Shown here one piece after another: positions 23,070 to 34,692 of a stretch of DNA of 64,000 bases; position 1 is the first letter of the stretch; every line of letters begins with the position of its first letter. The stretch covers positions 248,001-312,000 of the forward strand of contig MCGE01000017.1 in NCBI GenBank assembly GCA_002105175.1, written 5' to 3'. Under the pieces are notes generated by a model. It ran no database searches, was not told the DNA's origin, and worked only from the letters and a program-made list of their open reading frames with translations. A program made the translations under genes and the position numbers. This DNA comes from Absidia repens (lineage: Eukaryota > Mucoromycota > Mucoromycetes > Mucorales > Cunninghamellaceae).

Positions 23070-24130
23070 AGCCCAAAAAAGAGGTCATTTCAAATGCCGC
23101 CCACATGATTTTTACTTTCCAATTATTAATTTTTCCGCTCTTCTTTCTTTTCTTTTCTTTTCTTTTTCTCCACTATGATCTCTTTGAAATTTTGATGAAC
23201 TTAGGTTATAGGATTAGTTTATGAGGGGTTTCAGCTCAAGGATTACCTGATGCATGGGGAAACCCTTTCATTTTAGATTCAAGGTCTGGAATCCCCTTCA
23301 GTTTGGCTTTTTTGAGTCGTCATTAGCTTTGTTTAGTATTAGTTTGTCCTTTATCAACAACTAAATAATATATATATAGTTTTACATGCGTCAATGAAAT
23401 ACATTTTACTAGTCTCTTTCTTGCCATAAACAAAAGTTATCTCTTTACCATCACTCCTTCTGATTGATGTTGACGGTTGTTATGCTTCAAAAAAAGAGTT
23501 TATAGTTTTTCTCATGTTTTGTCCGCCTTGCACAATATATTAGATCCCTTTTTACAGTCGTAACTTTATCTCAGTGTTGACCATTCTTCAGTGATCCAAG
23601 TAATCTCTCACATATTACCTCCAGTAGATCAATTGCAGTGTGTTTTAAATGTCTCTGGCGCTGGCATGGGTTACACCTAAGGTGATTTTTGTTAGCCGAT
23701 TTATTGTTGGGGGGCGTTTTTCTTCTTTGCTTTTTTATCCAAATGCATTGTCAATGCTTTAAAATGCCACCATACTCCTTTAGATCCTATTGAATTCCAA
23801 TTCACTGCCTGAAAGGTCACAATGGAAGATTGATTTCCTTTTAGGTATTTAGCTCTCTCTACAACTCGGCATACCAATCCCAGCTCTCTGGTCTAAGACG
23901 AATGCTCTTCTGGGTTTTCTCTACCTTTTATCCTAAGAGAGGCTAACTGCTATATCTCACCTATATAAGCGGGATTCGCCCAAATCTGCTTCAAGCGCAC
24001 CCGCTCCTTACATGCAAAATAAATGATGTCTAGGAAGTCCGAAAAAAAATGTTATTCGAATTACCATATTTCACAGCGAACAATCGATATTTTCCTGGAA
24101 AGGTTATCGTTAGGGTGGGACTCTAAGGCC
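23070..24130 (+). repeat. Dispersed repeat family, copy C
   Basis: The 5' motif is TTTCAAATGCCGCCCACATG (about 23087–23106). A pyrimidine tract follows to about 23172, then the core GGATTAGTTTATGAGGGG (23211–23228) and TGATGCATGGGGAAACCC (23248–23265). Downstream modules carry GTTGACGG and GTTGACCATTCTTC. A distal module (24028–24110: GTCTAGGAAGTCC … ATTACCATATTTCACAGC … TTTTCC-GGAAAGGTTAT) is shared with copy E at 45940–46020, which extends the element beyond the core. Confidence 0.8.
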
Positions 24131-24193
24131 CTACTCTGTTTATCTTGCAAGTACTTTAAATAAAACGACATATTGTTCCTTGACCTGTACTTC

Positions 24194-24241
24194 TGTATAT
24201 ATATATATATATGTGTGTGTATGCATGCGCATGTGCATGCG
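24194..24241. repeat. 48-base perfectly alternating purine–pyrimidine tract
   Basis: Runs (TA)n into (TG)n into GCATGCGCATGTGCATGC without a single break in alternation. It lies just distal to repeat copy C. Such tracts favour left-handed DNA under supercoiling (established property of the sequence class); any function here is unknown. Confidence 0.85.
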
Positions 24242-24605
24242 ATTGAGTTGGGAGGAGTGGTATGGCGATTTGATGAGTAAGTCACTCACGCAAAATGTCC
24301 GCCTATATTAGAGTGATTTTTAATCCGGGTAGCCGTAATAACAAATCTCTTTATTATTAGCTTAAATTATCACACTGTACTTGTAATTTTATGCTACGTT
24401 CCATCAAGGCTTCATTCAATTAATCGCTTCAGCGTTAACAATTTGACTGGATTTGCTTGTCCTTCAGAGAAAATTCATGCTTGTCCTGGTTTTCAAATGC
24501 CGATCATTCTCCAAGCCACAGATTTTGGAAGTCGCTTTGCCCTTTTTTTGGATTTTTTTTTTTTTTTTTGGTCTTCTTTATATTATTTTCTTTAATTTTT
24601 GGATC

Positions 24606-27228
24606 ATGGGTAGAACCAGCAAATCGACCATCAAGTTCCAAAAGAACAATCTGAAACAAACCATAGAACGTCGAAAGAAGAATGCCAAGTTGAAGCAACA
24701 AATCAACCGTAGAAAGGATCGACGTCTTCATGGTGGTTACGGTGCCAAAAGTAAGATCATTCTAGTTAGCCAGGCGACTGATCTTGTGTTGTCACGTTAC
24801 TTACCATGAGTCTTCTTCTCCCTGTAGAATCAACTACCGATAGCTCGACAGCAACGCCAACAGAACAACCGGACGAAGAAAAGGAGTAAGGATGAACAGG
24901 ACTCTTTTTTGATAAATATCATTAGTGGCTCAACTTTTTCTTCCATACTACGATAGATCTAAAGTAACCAACAACGTGGATGAATACTTTTGTGATTTTA
25001 TGCTTAATACTGAAGACATTCTTGATTTGGAAAACGATGAAGTAAGTTGACGAACACATAAAACTGGAAGAATCGTCTCTCACATTTAATTCTTTGGTTT
25101 TGTGTAGGAACAAGATGTAGATGCTCTCGATGCGTTTGAAGCAGTACAAGATGAAGAATCGATCGAAAGGGACATGGAAATGGATTTGGCAAACGAAAAC
25201 GACGCAGATTCATCGGATGACGAAGACGAAGGTGACGACTTCTCTGATGAAGAAATGGAACTCAGTGGGGATGAAAATGACGACGATGATACAGCACAAC
25301 TTGTAACAAAGGAGATGTTGAACTCGTGGACAAAGGATGCAGCAAAGAAATCACCTCAAGCGTTCAAATGTTTATTATTGGCATTTCGTGCAATCGCAAA
25401 CGAAGATTCAACGGGTAAAAATACGTATCGTGTCAACAATAGCAAAGGTAATCTAGTTAAAAATTGTTAATCAGCGATACTCGGTATACTTTACTGTTTT
25501 GCCTGACATCCTTTTTGTATATATCAATGTTTGTTGATGAATAGTCTATACGAAATTGGTCAAAGCAACAGTGGCATCAGCTTACCCTATCTTTAGTCAA
25601 CATCTGATTGTCAACAAAAAAGTCCGTCATCCCGCGAAAACTCGATTCTGGACCAAGCTATGCCGTGTTGTGCGTCTCTTTTTGAACAATGTGGTGCGTT
25701 TCCTTCGAGATTTGGATCAAGATGAATTATTGGCGGATCTTTTGACCGATTTGGAACCCTGTGCTATGTATTTTGGATGCTTCCCAAACTTGGCCAAAGA
25801 ATATATGCGTGTAAGTGGAAAAGGGCAATAGATGGAAAATAAATGGAGTGTTTGTTATCTCGGAACTGATTTCACTTTTTGAAACTACAGGTTCTTTTGG
25901 ACAGATGGTCTGATTTCTCATTAGCGGCAGATACAAGATTGATATGTTACAAAGCGATCCGAGCACTGGCGGTGAATGCTGTGAATGTCGACACCAAACA
26001 AAATCAGTTGGGCGATGCTCTCAAGGCAGTGTATCTCGTGTTTGCCAAACGAGCTACCAAGGTCAACGAACACACCCTCGAACCGATTCAACAAATGATG
26101 GAAGAAGCCGCTGATTTGTATACCATTGATCCTAAACTCAGCCATGAACATGGTCATGTCTATGTCCGCCAACTTGCTGATCATTTGAAACAAGCCAAGA
26201 AAGCCAGTACTGTGGAAAGCTTCAAGTCTATCTACACATGGCAATACATCAGTTGTTTGGATTTCTGGTCAAATGTCATTGCTGTTACTTGCAACCCAGA
26301 ACTTGGTACTACCTCTCCTATGCTAGCTCTTTTACAACCAATTGTGGATTTGTCGCTGCATACAATAAAGTAAGTAGAAGCGAAAAAGTTACTGAGATTG
26401 GTGATGATGATGGCTCATTGTTTGTTTTTTCTTCATTTTTTGCTTCATTAGATTGAACCCTACCTCTCAATTCTTACCCCTTCGTGTCCATGTCATTCGC
26501 TCTTTGATCGCATTGATTGACTCGACTGGCTTTTATATTCCTTTGGCTCCGTTCATATTTGAAATCTTTGGACACGATATATTCAGTGCTCGGGTTGAAA
26601 ATGATGAAGATCTTGAACCTTTTGAATGGGAATATTATCTCAAATCACCAAAATCTTATCTCAACAGCAAAGTCTATCAGGTTAGTCAGTAATGGACTAC
26701 AATCAATATGAAACTCATCATGATTTATTTTGTTTTATTAGAATGCCGTTTTCCGAGTGGTTTATGATAGTATTATAGACTACTATGCTTGTTTTGGTCT
26801 GTCGATTGCTTATCCAGAATTGGCCATCCCCGCTATTGCAAAGGTAAATGTGAAACGATGAAAGAATTAATCTTCTCGAAAGCCTTGACACGAAATTTTT
26901 ATTGTTTTTATTATCTCTCAATAGCTCAAAGAACAACGTGAAAAGATGAATGGGTCTAGATTTGTAAAATCGCTGAAACAGCTAATAGAAAAGGTAAGTA
27001 GATCTATATTAATATGCAAAATGTAGATCAGAAGTCTAACCCTTTTCTGTCTTTGATCATTAGATGGAAACACACAAGAACTATATTGAACAGAAACGCG
27101 CACCTATCGAATATACTCCCAGCAAATTGGAAGAAGTCACTTCTTTCCTACGAAACACAAACTTTGAACAAACACCATTGGGTAACTTTTTGAAAAAACG
27201 AGCACAACAACAACAACAACAACCATAG
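24606..27228 (+). CDS. NOC2: Noc2 nucleolar complex protein (ribosome biogenesis)
   Basis: Component of the Noc1–Noc2 and Noc2–Noc3 complexes that accompany pre-60S particles through the nucleolus and nucleoplasm. Ten exons (24606–24750, 24828–24885, 24957–25041, 25108–25447, 25545–25810, 25891–26369, 26452–26680, 26742–26843, 26925–26993, 27064–27228) join in frame to 645 residues. The N-terminus is strongly basic (a nucleolar-type signal), followed by an acidic stretch (about 110–160). The Noc2 domain covers the rest: KATVASAYPIFSQHL, RVVRLFLNNVVRFL, DLEPCAMYFGCFPNLAKEY, YTWQYISCLDFWSNVI, and the plasma of short motifs FLPLRVHVIRSLI and EWEYYLKSPKSYLNSKVYQ. The C-terminus ends in a short glutamine run. 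Every intron is short and follows GT–AG. Confidence 0.95.
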
Positions 27229-27355
27229 ATTTAGATATTCTCTGACTTCATTATGCATTTTTAATCAATAAAAAAAATCACTCCCCCACATCTTTTATTA
27301 TGCCTCAACCTCTTCGTCCTCTTCGTTTTCTTCTCTTTTATTCGATTATCTCTTG
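27229..27355. other. Short 3' flank of NOC2
   Basis: Contains AATCAATAAAAAAAAT at about 27262–27277, a plausible polyadenylation signal for NOC2. An 18-codon upstream frame (ATG at 27300) overlaps the next small ORF. Confidence 0.4.
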
Positions 27356-27499
27356 ATGCTAGATTACATCACCACCTTTTCCCGCTGCCTTGCCTTGGTT
27401 ACCATTGTGCCTGTCACAACTGCTATTGGTGTTGATCTAATTGTATATGCTTATAGAAATGGTCAACGGTGGATTGAGTTCAAAAATACCACAGCCTAG
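27356..27499 (+). CDS. Possible 47-residue single-pass membrane protein
   Basis: Short ATG-to-TAG frame whose composition looks like protein rather than noise: a polar start, a hydrophobic stretch (about residues 12–33, LALVTIVPVTTAIG and beyond) and a charged RNGQRWIEFK end. A preceding 18-codon frame (27300–27356) ends in TGA that overlaps this ATG (TGATG), an arrangement that permits reinitiation. Just downstream, CAG|GTAAGG (27532) and a T-rich …CTATAG (27591) look like an intron, so the frame may be part of a spliced transcript. No family was recognised. It could equally be chance or a fragment of a longer spliced gene. Confidence 0.3.
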   Translation: MLDYITTFSRCLALVTIVPVTTAIGVDLIVYAYRNGQRWIEFKNTTA

Positions 27500-28063
27500 G
27501 AAATACCCCCCCCATACGTTATGGTTCAGGTAAGGGCTATTCTAGTTACTTATTTGCAAACGTGAACTTTTTTTTTCTATTTTCCTCTATAGTTTTTCAC
27601 TCTCCATATTCTCTTACCCTTCCACTTGAGCCTTTAGATATTGTATACACATACCCATTCTCCTCTCCCACTCCTCCTCTTACATACAACGTAGTTGGCT
27701 ATGCTGCAGTCGGTATATCCCGCCCACACCTAGTTTAGTTTATTGAATTTATTTATGCCACTATCATAGGCAACTACAATAAAAAATTATACTTCTATGC
27801 TACTTTATCTACCCCAGAATTAAAGATACTAAATGACAAAATATATTTCGTCTTGGACGACTGTATGTGAATTTTCTCTTTTATGATTTTTTGGACGTAA
27901 ATGCAAGGCATTTTTTTTTGGGGGGGAGGAGGAGGAGGAGTAGTAGTAACTGGTATTGGGAGCGGTATTTTTAATTTGGCAGCCGGCGGGGATTTAATTA
28001 TCACCTCCCGATTTCGTTTCCTCTATTTTTTCCTTCTTTTTCTTTTTTAACATAAAAATCAGT
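27500..28063. other. Intergenic DNA with a possible UTR intron
   Basis: A plausible intron spans 27532–27591 (GTAAGG … TCTATAG). It may belong to the transcript carrying the 47-residue frame. The remainder is AT-rich with a G run at about 27918–27926 and GGAGGAGGAGG. No other coding frame was seen. Confidence 0.35.
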
Positions 28064-29297
28064 ATGGGTGATGCTGGCTATTTCAAGGTATGTGGACGTT
28101 GTTTTACTTACTGATCATCATCAAACTCATCTGATAATAGGGTCTCTACTACCAAACACCTTTGTATGTACTGATTTGTTTTCGTTTTGTTTTCATTTTT
28201 TTGTTTTTTTAGGGGATCAGCGCTGATCAGGACAGCCGATTCAGCAACAAGGAAAAGAAACTACTGAAGACAATGGACTTCCCAGCCGAATTCGATGAAA
28301 AGATCAACATGAAAAATGTGAATCTCAGTGTGATCAAACCATGGATGGCTAATCGAATCACGCAATTGCTAGGCTTCGAAGATGAACTTGTTATTGACTT
28401 TGCTTTTGGCTTATTGGAAGAAGAGGTAAACACATTCTATGCGCGCTTTCATCCTCTTCCTTGCACTCATCAAACATGGGTGTGCGCACACACGCTGTCT
28501 CCTTTGTTATAGAAACCCGAACCCAAACGGATGCAAATCAATCTAACCGGCTTTTTGGAAAAAAACACACCCATCTTCATGTTGGATCTCTGGAAATTAT
28601 TACTCAGTGCACAGAAATCAGGCAGTGGCATTCCCCAAGAATTTCTTGATCAGAAGAAGGAAGAGCTACGATTGAAAAAGGTAAAGAAAGGGAATGCGAT
28701 GGGATGGAGTGACTGGGTGACTATTACGAGAAGAGTATCTGGGATGGCCGCGACGAACAGGGATGGGGCGCATATAATTAACTGCTTCTTTTGTACCTAT
28801 AGGAACAAGAAGAACGTCGACGCGCAGAAGAAGAGGCGACCATGGATACCATTCGTCGAAAGCGTGCATCTGAACAACAAGATTATCCAAGACGTGAACG
28901 CCGATCACGATTTGTAAGTAGCCTCTCTCTCTCTCCTTCTGTGAATGCGTATGTGTGGTAATTAAAAAACAGAACCTCACCTCTCTTCACTTCATACTTA
29001 TAGGATGAACCATCTTCTCGCTACAGCCGACGTTCAAGTCCATCTTCCTCCTCATCTTATCATCATCGTCGACATCATCGTCGTAGTCGAAGCCCTTCAC
29101 CATATCACGACCGCCAAAGACACCGTCATCGTCCTCACGATAGAAGGTCAAGATCAAGATCTCCTCTACCTTCCTCACCTCCACCTCCATCGCAAGGGTC
29201 GAACGCGTCACAACATAGGGACGGCAATGATCGACATTATAGTGGCAGCAGTAGAAATAGAAGTAGTAGTAGAGATCATCAATATTATCGTAGATAG
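28064..29297 (+). CDS. PWI-domain splicing coactivator, SRm160/SRRM1-like
   Basis: Splicing coactivator that binds nucleic acid through a PWI domain and helps link exon complexes to 3'-end processing in the nucleus. Exons 28064–28087, 28213–28425, 28513–28680, 28803–28913 and 29004–29297 give 269 residues. The PWI domain (about 27–125) shows the name-giving motif as KPWMANRI, followed by LLGFEDELVIDFAFGLLEE and FLDLWKLLL-like helices (here FMLDLWKLLLSAQ). After a charged helix (KKEQEERRRAEEE) the C-terminus is an RS domain with scattered SR/RS dipeptides, histidines and prolines. It is much shorter than animal SRm160, as expected for fungi. The AATAAA near 29360 probably directs polyadenylation. 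Confidence 0.92.
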
Positions 29298-30540
29298 TTG
29301 TAGTTAGTGCATTTTATATGACTTTTACCTGTTTGTATTCGTGAAATTCTCTGAAAAAATAGAAATAAAAATTGCTTCTTCACCGAGTCAAATAGCTTAT
29401 TGTATCGTATGTCATTATGCCATTTGTGTGTCTGTGCCATTTATGTGTTTGAGTAGTACGCCTGTGATGTTGTGGGTGCTTTGATTACCATATGCATTGA
29501 CTGCTTCAAGTCTGTTTGTCAAGGAAATTTGACAATTACATATAGATTGAAATGATATTTTTTATTCAATTTTACAGATATGATATATGGAGTAGTTAAG
29601 CAAGAATGTGAAGTAAATTAAAACATTATCACATTTGCAGACAAACGGTCAAGGATGGCACGATGGAATGAAATGGGATTGGAATAGGACAGGGCTTACA
29701 AATTTTTGTCCCATGAGATGGTGGGATAAGGTGGGAAAACGAGATGAAATAAGATACCATCCTTGCAAATTATCTGCTGGATGACATGGAAGAGGTTGTT
29801 AAAATGGTGCTTTTATATATATATCTGAAATTAAACAACCCCCTGCTATTTTACATCATAGTAACATGGCGCTTCGAGCACAAATAACTACAGTTTAACA
29901 ATAACAATAATGATAATAATGATAATAATAATAATAGTAATAATAGTAATAATAGTAATAATAGTAATAATAGTAATAATAGTAATAATAGTAATAGTAA
30001 TAAAATGGCTATATATAATATGTAGAGTCTGGTGGAGCTTACGGTGCCAGTTGAAATGTAAATAAGAGACAGTATCGAGTACAGTGAAACTTTGGATGAT
30101 CTTTTTATTTGATATAAGAATGGGTGCATTTATATGTTTTTCTAATACTGTGTGATAATAAACTAAAGGATGATCCATTTACGGATTTGACAGTAACTTC
30201 TATGCCAAGATGAAGATAGGGTGAAGGGTATTGGGGCTCACATATGATAGAAAATAAAGCATAAATTGTAATAATTTGAAATATGGAAGACGTTACAAAT
30301 GTAATTGATATAGCTGGTATTGAATAGAATAATGGAATTATATAAAATAATCGAAAAGACTGGTTAGCTGAGGCTGTGGATGTCTGTACCTGAGGATTTG
30401 ATATGTGAGGCTGCGTGCTATACCCATATAGAAATGAGAGGTACAACAGGTGACAAATGCGACATAAATATAAGTTGGATACACTAATGCGGAATATATA
30501 TAAGTTTCATAAATTGTGCTCATAAGGAAACAGGAATGAG
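29298..30540. other. Intergenic DNA with AATAATAGT microsatellite
   Basis: Holds a TAATAATAG-type microsatellite (about 29900–30003). The right part (30340–30470) is partly duplicated at 31395–31525. A weak repeat-like fragment at about 29556–29590 may be a remnant of the dispersed family. No gene was recognised. Confidence 0.5.
29900..30003. repeat. (AATAATAGT)n microsatellite
   Basis: About eight to nine tandem copies of a nine-base AATAATAGT unit, flanked on the left by (AATAATGAT) variants. Confidence 0.9.
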
Positions 30541-30760
30541 GCAAACTCTCAGCACTAATCAAAAGGAGTGGTAGTAAAACGAGATATAATTGCACAAGAG
30601 ATGAGAGAGCCTAATGACACAATATTCATTGAACCAAGTAGATAAAGACATTTTTATTCAGTTGTAAGTATAAAATATTACTGAATTAACGTAAACTAAG
30701 CTAATGACCGTTCCTAGAGACTAACTAATGGTGGTTCCGAATCCTGAATCCAAAATGATG
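30540..30760 (-). repeat. Dispersed repeat family, copy D (truncated, reverse orientation)
   Basis: Reverse-complement fragment covering the segment just 3' of the core, with TTTTTATTCAG, TAAACTAAGCTAATGA, TAACTAATGGTGGTTC and CTGAATCCAAAATGA. It matches copies A and B until about 30757. Similarity then stops abruptly exactly where other copies continue into the GGGTTTCCCCATGCATC core, so this copy has lost its 5' half. Confidence 0.75.
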
Positions 30761-32004
30761 TTTGTTTTGCGTTTTTTACAACGCCCCTAATTCAAGATCC
30801 TAGATCACATGTATCCCAATGAGCCTTGCCATCTTATCATTCAGACTATCATGAAGGGAAAAAAAAATAAAAAAGAAAGAAAAAGAGAGGAAAAAGAAAA
30901 TGGGGCCAAAAAAAAATAGAAAGCAAAATGCGGAGCCTGAATCATCCAGCCTTTTTTTTTTATGTCAAAAAATCAGGGAAGGGACAATTGTCATAATTAC
31001 CATAGTGCATAATTCGTTTTATCTTCCAGTGGAAAGGCAGTTGCAACTACATAATCAAACTCCAATATCTCCGACGCCTTTCAAGTAAGCTATTATTTCA
31101 GCACACAAAAAAAACCCCTTGACGACGCGCTGAGCACGACGGTTGGGCCCCAAGGGGCTGCCCACCATAGTGCGAAATGGCGGAGGCTTCAATCCTATCC
31201 CATCAAAACCCACACTTTAATACAAAAAAAAAAAAAAAACTGTGGCACCCAATAAATCGAAAGATTTCCAAAAGCTCCAGCGGAGCACAAGAGCGATTAT
31301 TGAGTAAAAATATGGAAGGCTCTTAATAAAATCGGGGAAAAGAAGGTTGGGATATTTGTGGCTGTAAATGTAACTGATGAATAGGCGTTTGAGGCTGTAG
31401 GTGTCACTGGGGAAATTGACTATTTGTATGCCTGAATATTGGATATTTGGGGCTGTGTGTTCTATCTGTATAGGAATGGAAGGTATGACAACGTAGAAGA
31501 TGATAAATGACAATTCGACATCATCCTCCACCTACAGACCAGCTTTTTTTTTTTTTTTTTTGGAAAATATCTTCGGATCATTTCAATTTTAACGCTCACT
31601 GGGAATTACCAGGAAACGGGTGACTTTCAATGCATGAAATACATGCAATATATATTTCAATAAAACGTTGCAATGTTAAGGCCTCCAAAATGATTGTTGA
31701 GTTTTCCTTATAATGATATTTTTATCAATCACAAAGTTTTAATGCTTCAAACAAAAAACAACAGAAGTCATTGGATAAAATCAAGGAAAATAAAAAGAAC
31801 TAGGCATATGATCAACTCATCAACTCACTGTATCCTACTATAGCAATAAAATAAACTAGAAAAAACCGGCATAATTGTGTATTTAAGACAATTGAATTTT
31901 TATTGATAATGTATATAATAGTAGCAGGAAAAAAAAATTAAAAATAACACAAAGAGAAGGGAAATAAACTAAACTAAACTAAACATGACTACGACTAAGA
32001 TAAA
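30761..32004. other. Intergenic DNA with repeat fragments, 3' flank of glutamine synthetase
   Basis: About 31117–31230 contains a CCCCTTG … CAAGGGG inverted repeat. It is followed by GTGCGAAATGGCGGAGGC … CCCATCAAAA and an A run, a segment also present near the 3' ends of repeat copies A and H. 31395–31525 repeats part of 30340–30470. The right end is the AT-rich 3' flank of the glutamine synthetase gene, with a reversed AATAAAAA at about 31899. No gene was recognised. Confidence 0.5.
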
Positions 32005-34692
32005 CTAAATGTTCAAAAATAATTCGGTGTACTTGGGAAGAGGCCATAACTTGTCAGCAACATGGCATTCCAATTCATCGGCCAGATTTCGCACCTTGTT
32101 CATGGAGGTTAAAACGTATTCACTAGATTCCTTAGCCAAAACTTCCAAATCTTCGATATGGATCATCTTGTCTAACATAGCACGGAGAGTTTTGATTTCG
32201 GCTTGCAAGTCAGCAACGACAGGGGTCAGTTGGTTCAGCAGATTGACTTCGGGACCTGAGGCCACGCCAACCTTGGACATATAAGAAGCAGCTTCGGCCA
32301 GATCGCGACGGTATTGGAAAGCAGCGGGCATAACTTGTTGGGTCACCATGGTCAATAAGGTTTGAGCTTCAATCATCACATCCTTGCAGTACTTTTCCAC
32401 CAAAATATGATATCGGGATTGCAATTCGGTTTCTGAGAATACACCAGTCTTGCGCAACATAGCAGCATTTTCAGCACGTAAAAGACGAGGGAAGGCATCG
32501 GGACTCTTGACAATGTTGGGCAAGCCTCTACGGGCAGCTTCTTGTACCCATTCATCCGAGTAGTTGTCACCTTCGAATCGGATAGGCTTAGATTGCTTGA
32601 TAAAGTCACGGATCACCGCCAATTGGTCTTCCTTGCTGGCTATTTCCTTAGCACCCTTTTGCTTCGCCAAGGCATCACGCATTTCCATCAAACTAGAGGC
32701 CACCGCAGAGTTGAGTAAAGTTACAGGGAAGGACACGGATTGCTTGGATCCAACAGCACGGAATTCAAACTTGTTACCAGTAAAGGCGAAGGGAGATGTA
32801 CGGTTACGATCGGTCAAATCACGAGCAATGCTAGGCAAGGTTGCCACCTTGAGATCCAACACAGTACCACTAATACGGACATGTTGTAATTGAGTTCCAG
32901 TTGCATCATAGTTGACAGGTCGACCTTCTTCGACAGCATTCAATACTTCATTCAATTGACTACCCAAAAAGGCAGAAATAATACCAGGAGGAGCTTCGTG
33001 AGCACCAAGACGATGATCATTGGAGGCAGAGGCAATACCAGCACGCAAAAGGTCACCATGGTCGTATACGGCCTTCAAAGTAGCCACAAGGAAAAACAAG
33101 AATCGCAAGTTGGTTTCAGGGCTAGAACTGGGATCCAATAAGTTGTCACCTTGATCAGTAGATAAACTCCAGTTACAATGCTTGCCAGAACCGTTGACAC
33201 CTCGGAAAGGTTTTTCATGGAAGAGCACCTTGAGTTTGTGTCGATGGGCAACACGGTGGAGGACGTCCATAGTTAACATGTTGTGATCCACAGCCAACAT
33301 GGCCTCTTCAAAGATAGGGGCCACTTCAAATTGAGCAGGAGCTACTTCGTTGTGTCGGGTCTTGATGGGGACACCCAAGCGAGCCAGTTCATATTCAGCT
33401 TCACTGATGGCAGCCAGAACACGGGTAGGGATCTTGCCGAAGTAATGATCTTCCAATTGTTGATGACGAGGGGGAAGGCCACCTAATAAGGTACGACCAG
33501 TAATCTTGAGATCAGGACGAAGAGTATAAAGAGCACGGTCGATCAAAAAGTATTCTTGTTCAGTTCCAAGGGTAGCAAAGACGCTCTTGGTACGAGGTTT
33601 ATCTATATCACAACAAACCAAGTCAGTCTCTCTTTAAGCTCTTTCCACCCCCCATATTTCTATTTTGTAATATATCTTACCTTCATCCTTTGGTTCAATC
33701 ATATTTAATACTTCAACAGCAACCTTGTTCAAAGTTTCAGCAGATCGTAAAAGGACAGACTTTTCATCCAAAGCTTCACCATTGTAAGAAATGAAGACAG
33801 ATGGCACATAAAGAATAGAAGTACCGTGAGGACCGTCTTGAATAAACATAGGGCTGAATTAGAGTTATATTTTAAAAAAAAGGTTAAATATAAGTATGAT
33901 TGACATATTACAGTGACTATATGTAAATTACCTTTTGGTATCCCATACTATAAAAAAAAAATCAAGTTAAGACCACGTTAGTGGCAGTTTTAAACTAAAT
34001 CCCATTCACTTTCTTTTTCTTACCAGTATAACCACGAGCTTCAAATGTAGTACGCATGCCACCAGAGGGGAATGAAGACGCATCAGGTTCAGATTGTAAC
34101 AATTGAGAGCCAGAGAAGGTATCAATGGCAGTGACCTATGTGAAAAGTAAATGATGAGCACAAATTGCTAGAGTTACACACATATAATATAAACGAATCA
34201 TACATGCATATCCTTTTCAACGCATATCCCAAAAAACTAAGACTAAGACTAAAACTAAAACTAAAAACGCCCACAACGCCATACACCAATAAATATCCAA
34301 AAATAACTTACTTCTTCAAAACCATCCACAAAGTTTGATTTCATAGTCAAGAAGCTGTCGTGCTTTTCAGCAGTAGAATCGTTCAAAGGCTGGAACCAAT
34401 GGGTAAAGTGAGAAGCATTGCGTTGAATAGCCCAGACCTTGACAGCATGAGCAATAGCATCGGCAGTGACCTTGTCCAATGTTTCGTTACCCTTGAGTTG
34501 CTTAACAAAGTTCTTGTACACAGGTTTGGGGAGCATTTTGGACATTTCTTTCAATGAGAATACATTTTGGCCAAAGATTTCAGAAGTAGATTGAAGTCGA
34601 CCACCGCCTTCCTTAGTGGTAGGGAATTGGACATTGCGAGGAGCCTTGGCAAGACTTCCAACAACCGAGTTCACACGTGCTTCGTGGGCCAT
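32005..34692 (-). CDS. glnN: Glutamine synthetase, type III (GSIII)
   Basis: ATP-dependent ligation of ammonia to glutamate by the large, dodecameric type III class. Five exons on the complement strand (34312–34692, 34024–34135, 33932–33947, 33681–33853, 32005–33602) give 759 residues, about the class norm of 700–750 and twice the size of the usual fungal type II enzyme. Class-specific signs: an N-terminal GSIII domain ([21 protein letters not shown] start), [49 protein letters not shown] (catalytic-site motif) and [16 protein letters not shown]. The exon 33932–33947 is only 16 nucleotides, yet it keeps the frame across a conserved stretch (VWDTKSP), so it is real. Candidate GATA-factor sites (GATAA at 35001, TTATC at 35045) lie about 310–350 bases upstream. 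A type II gene is not in the window. Confidence 0.95.
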
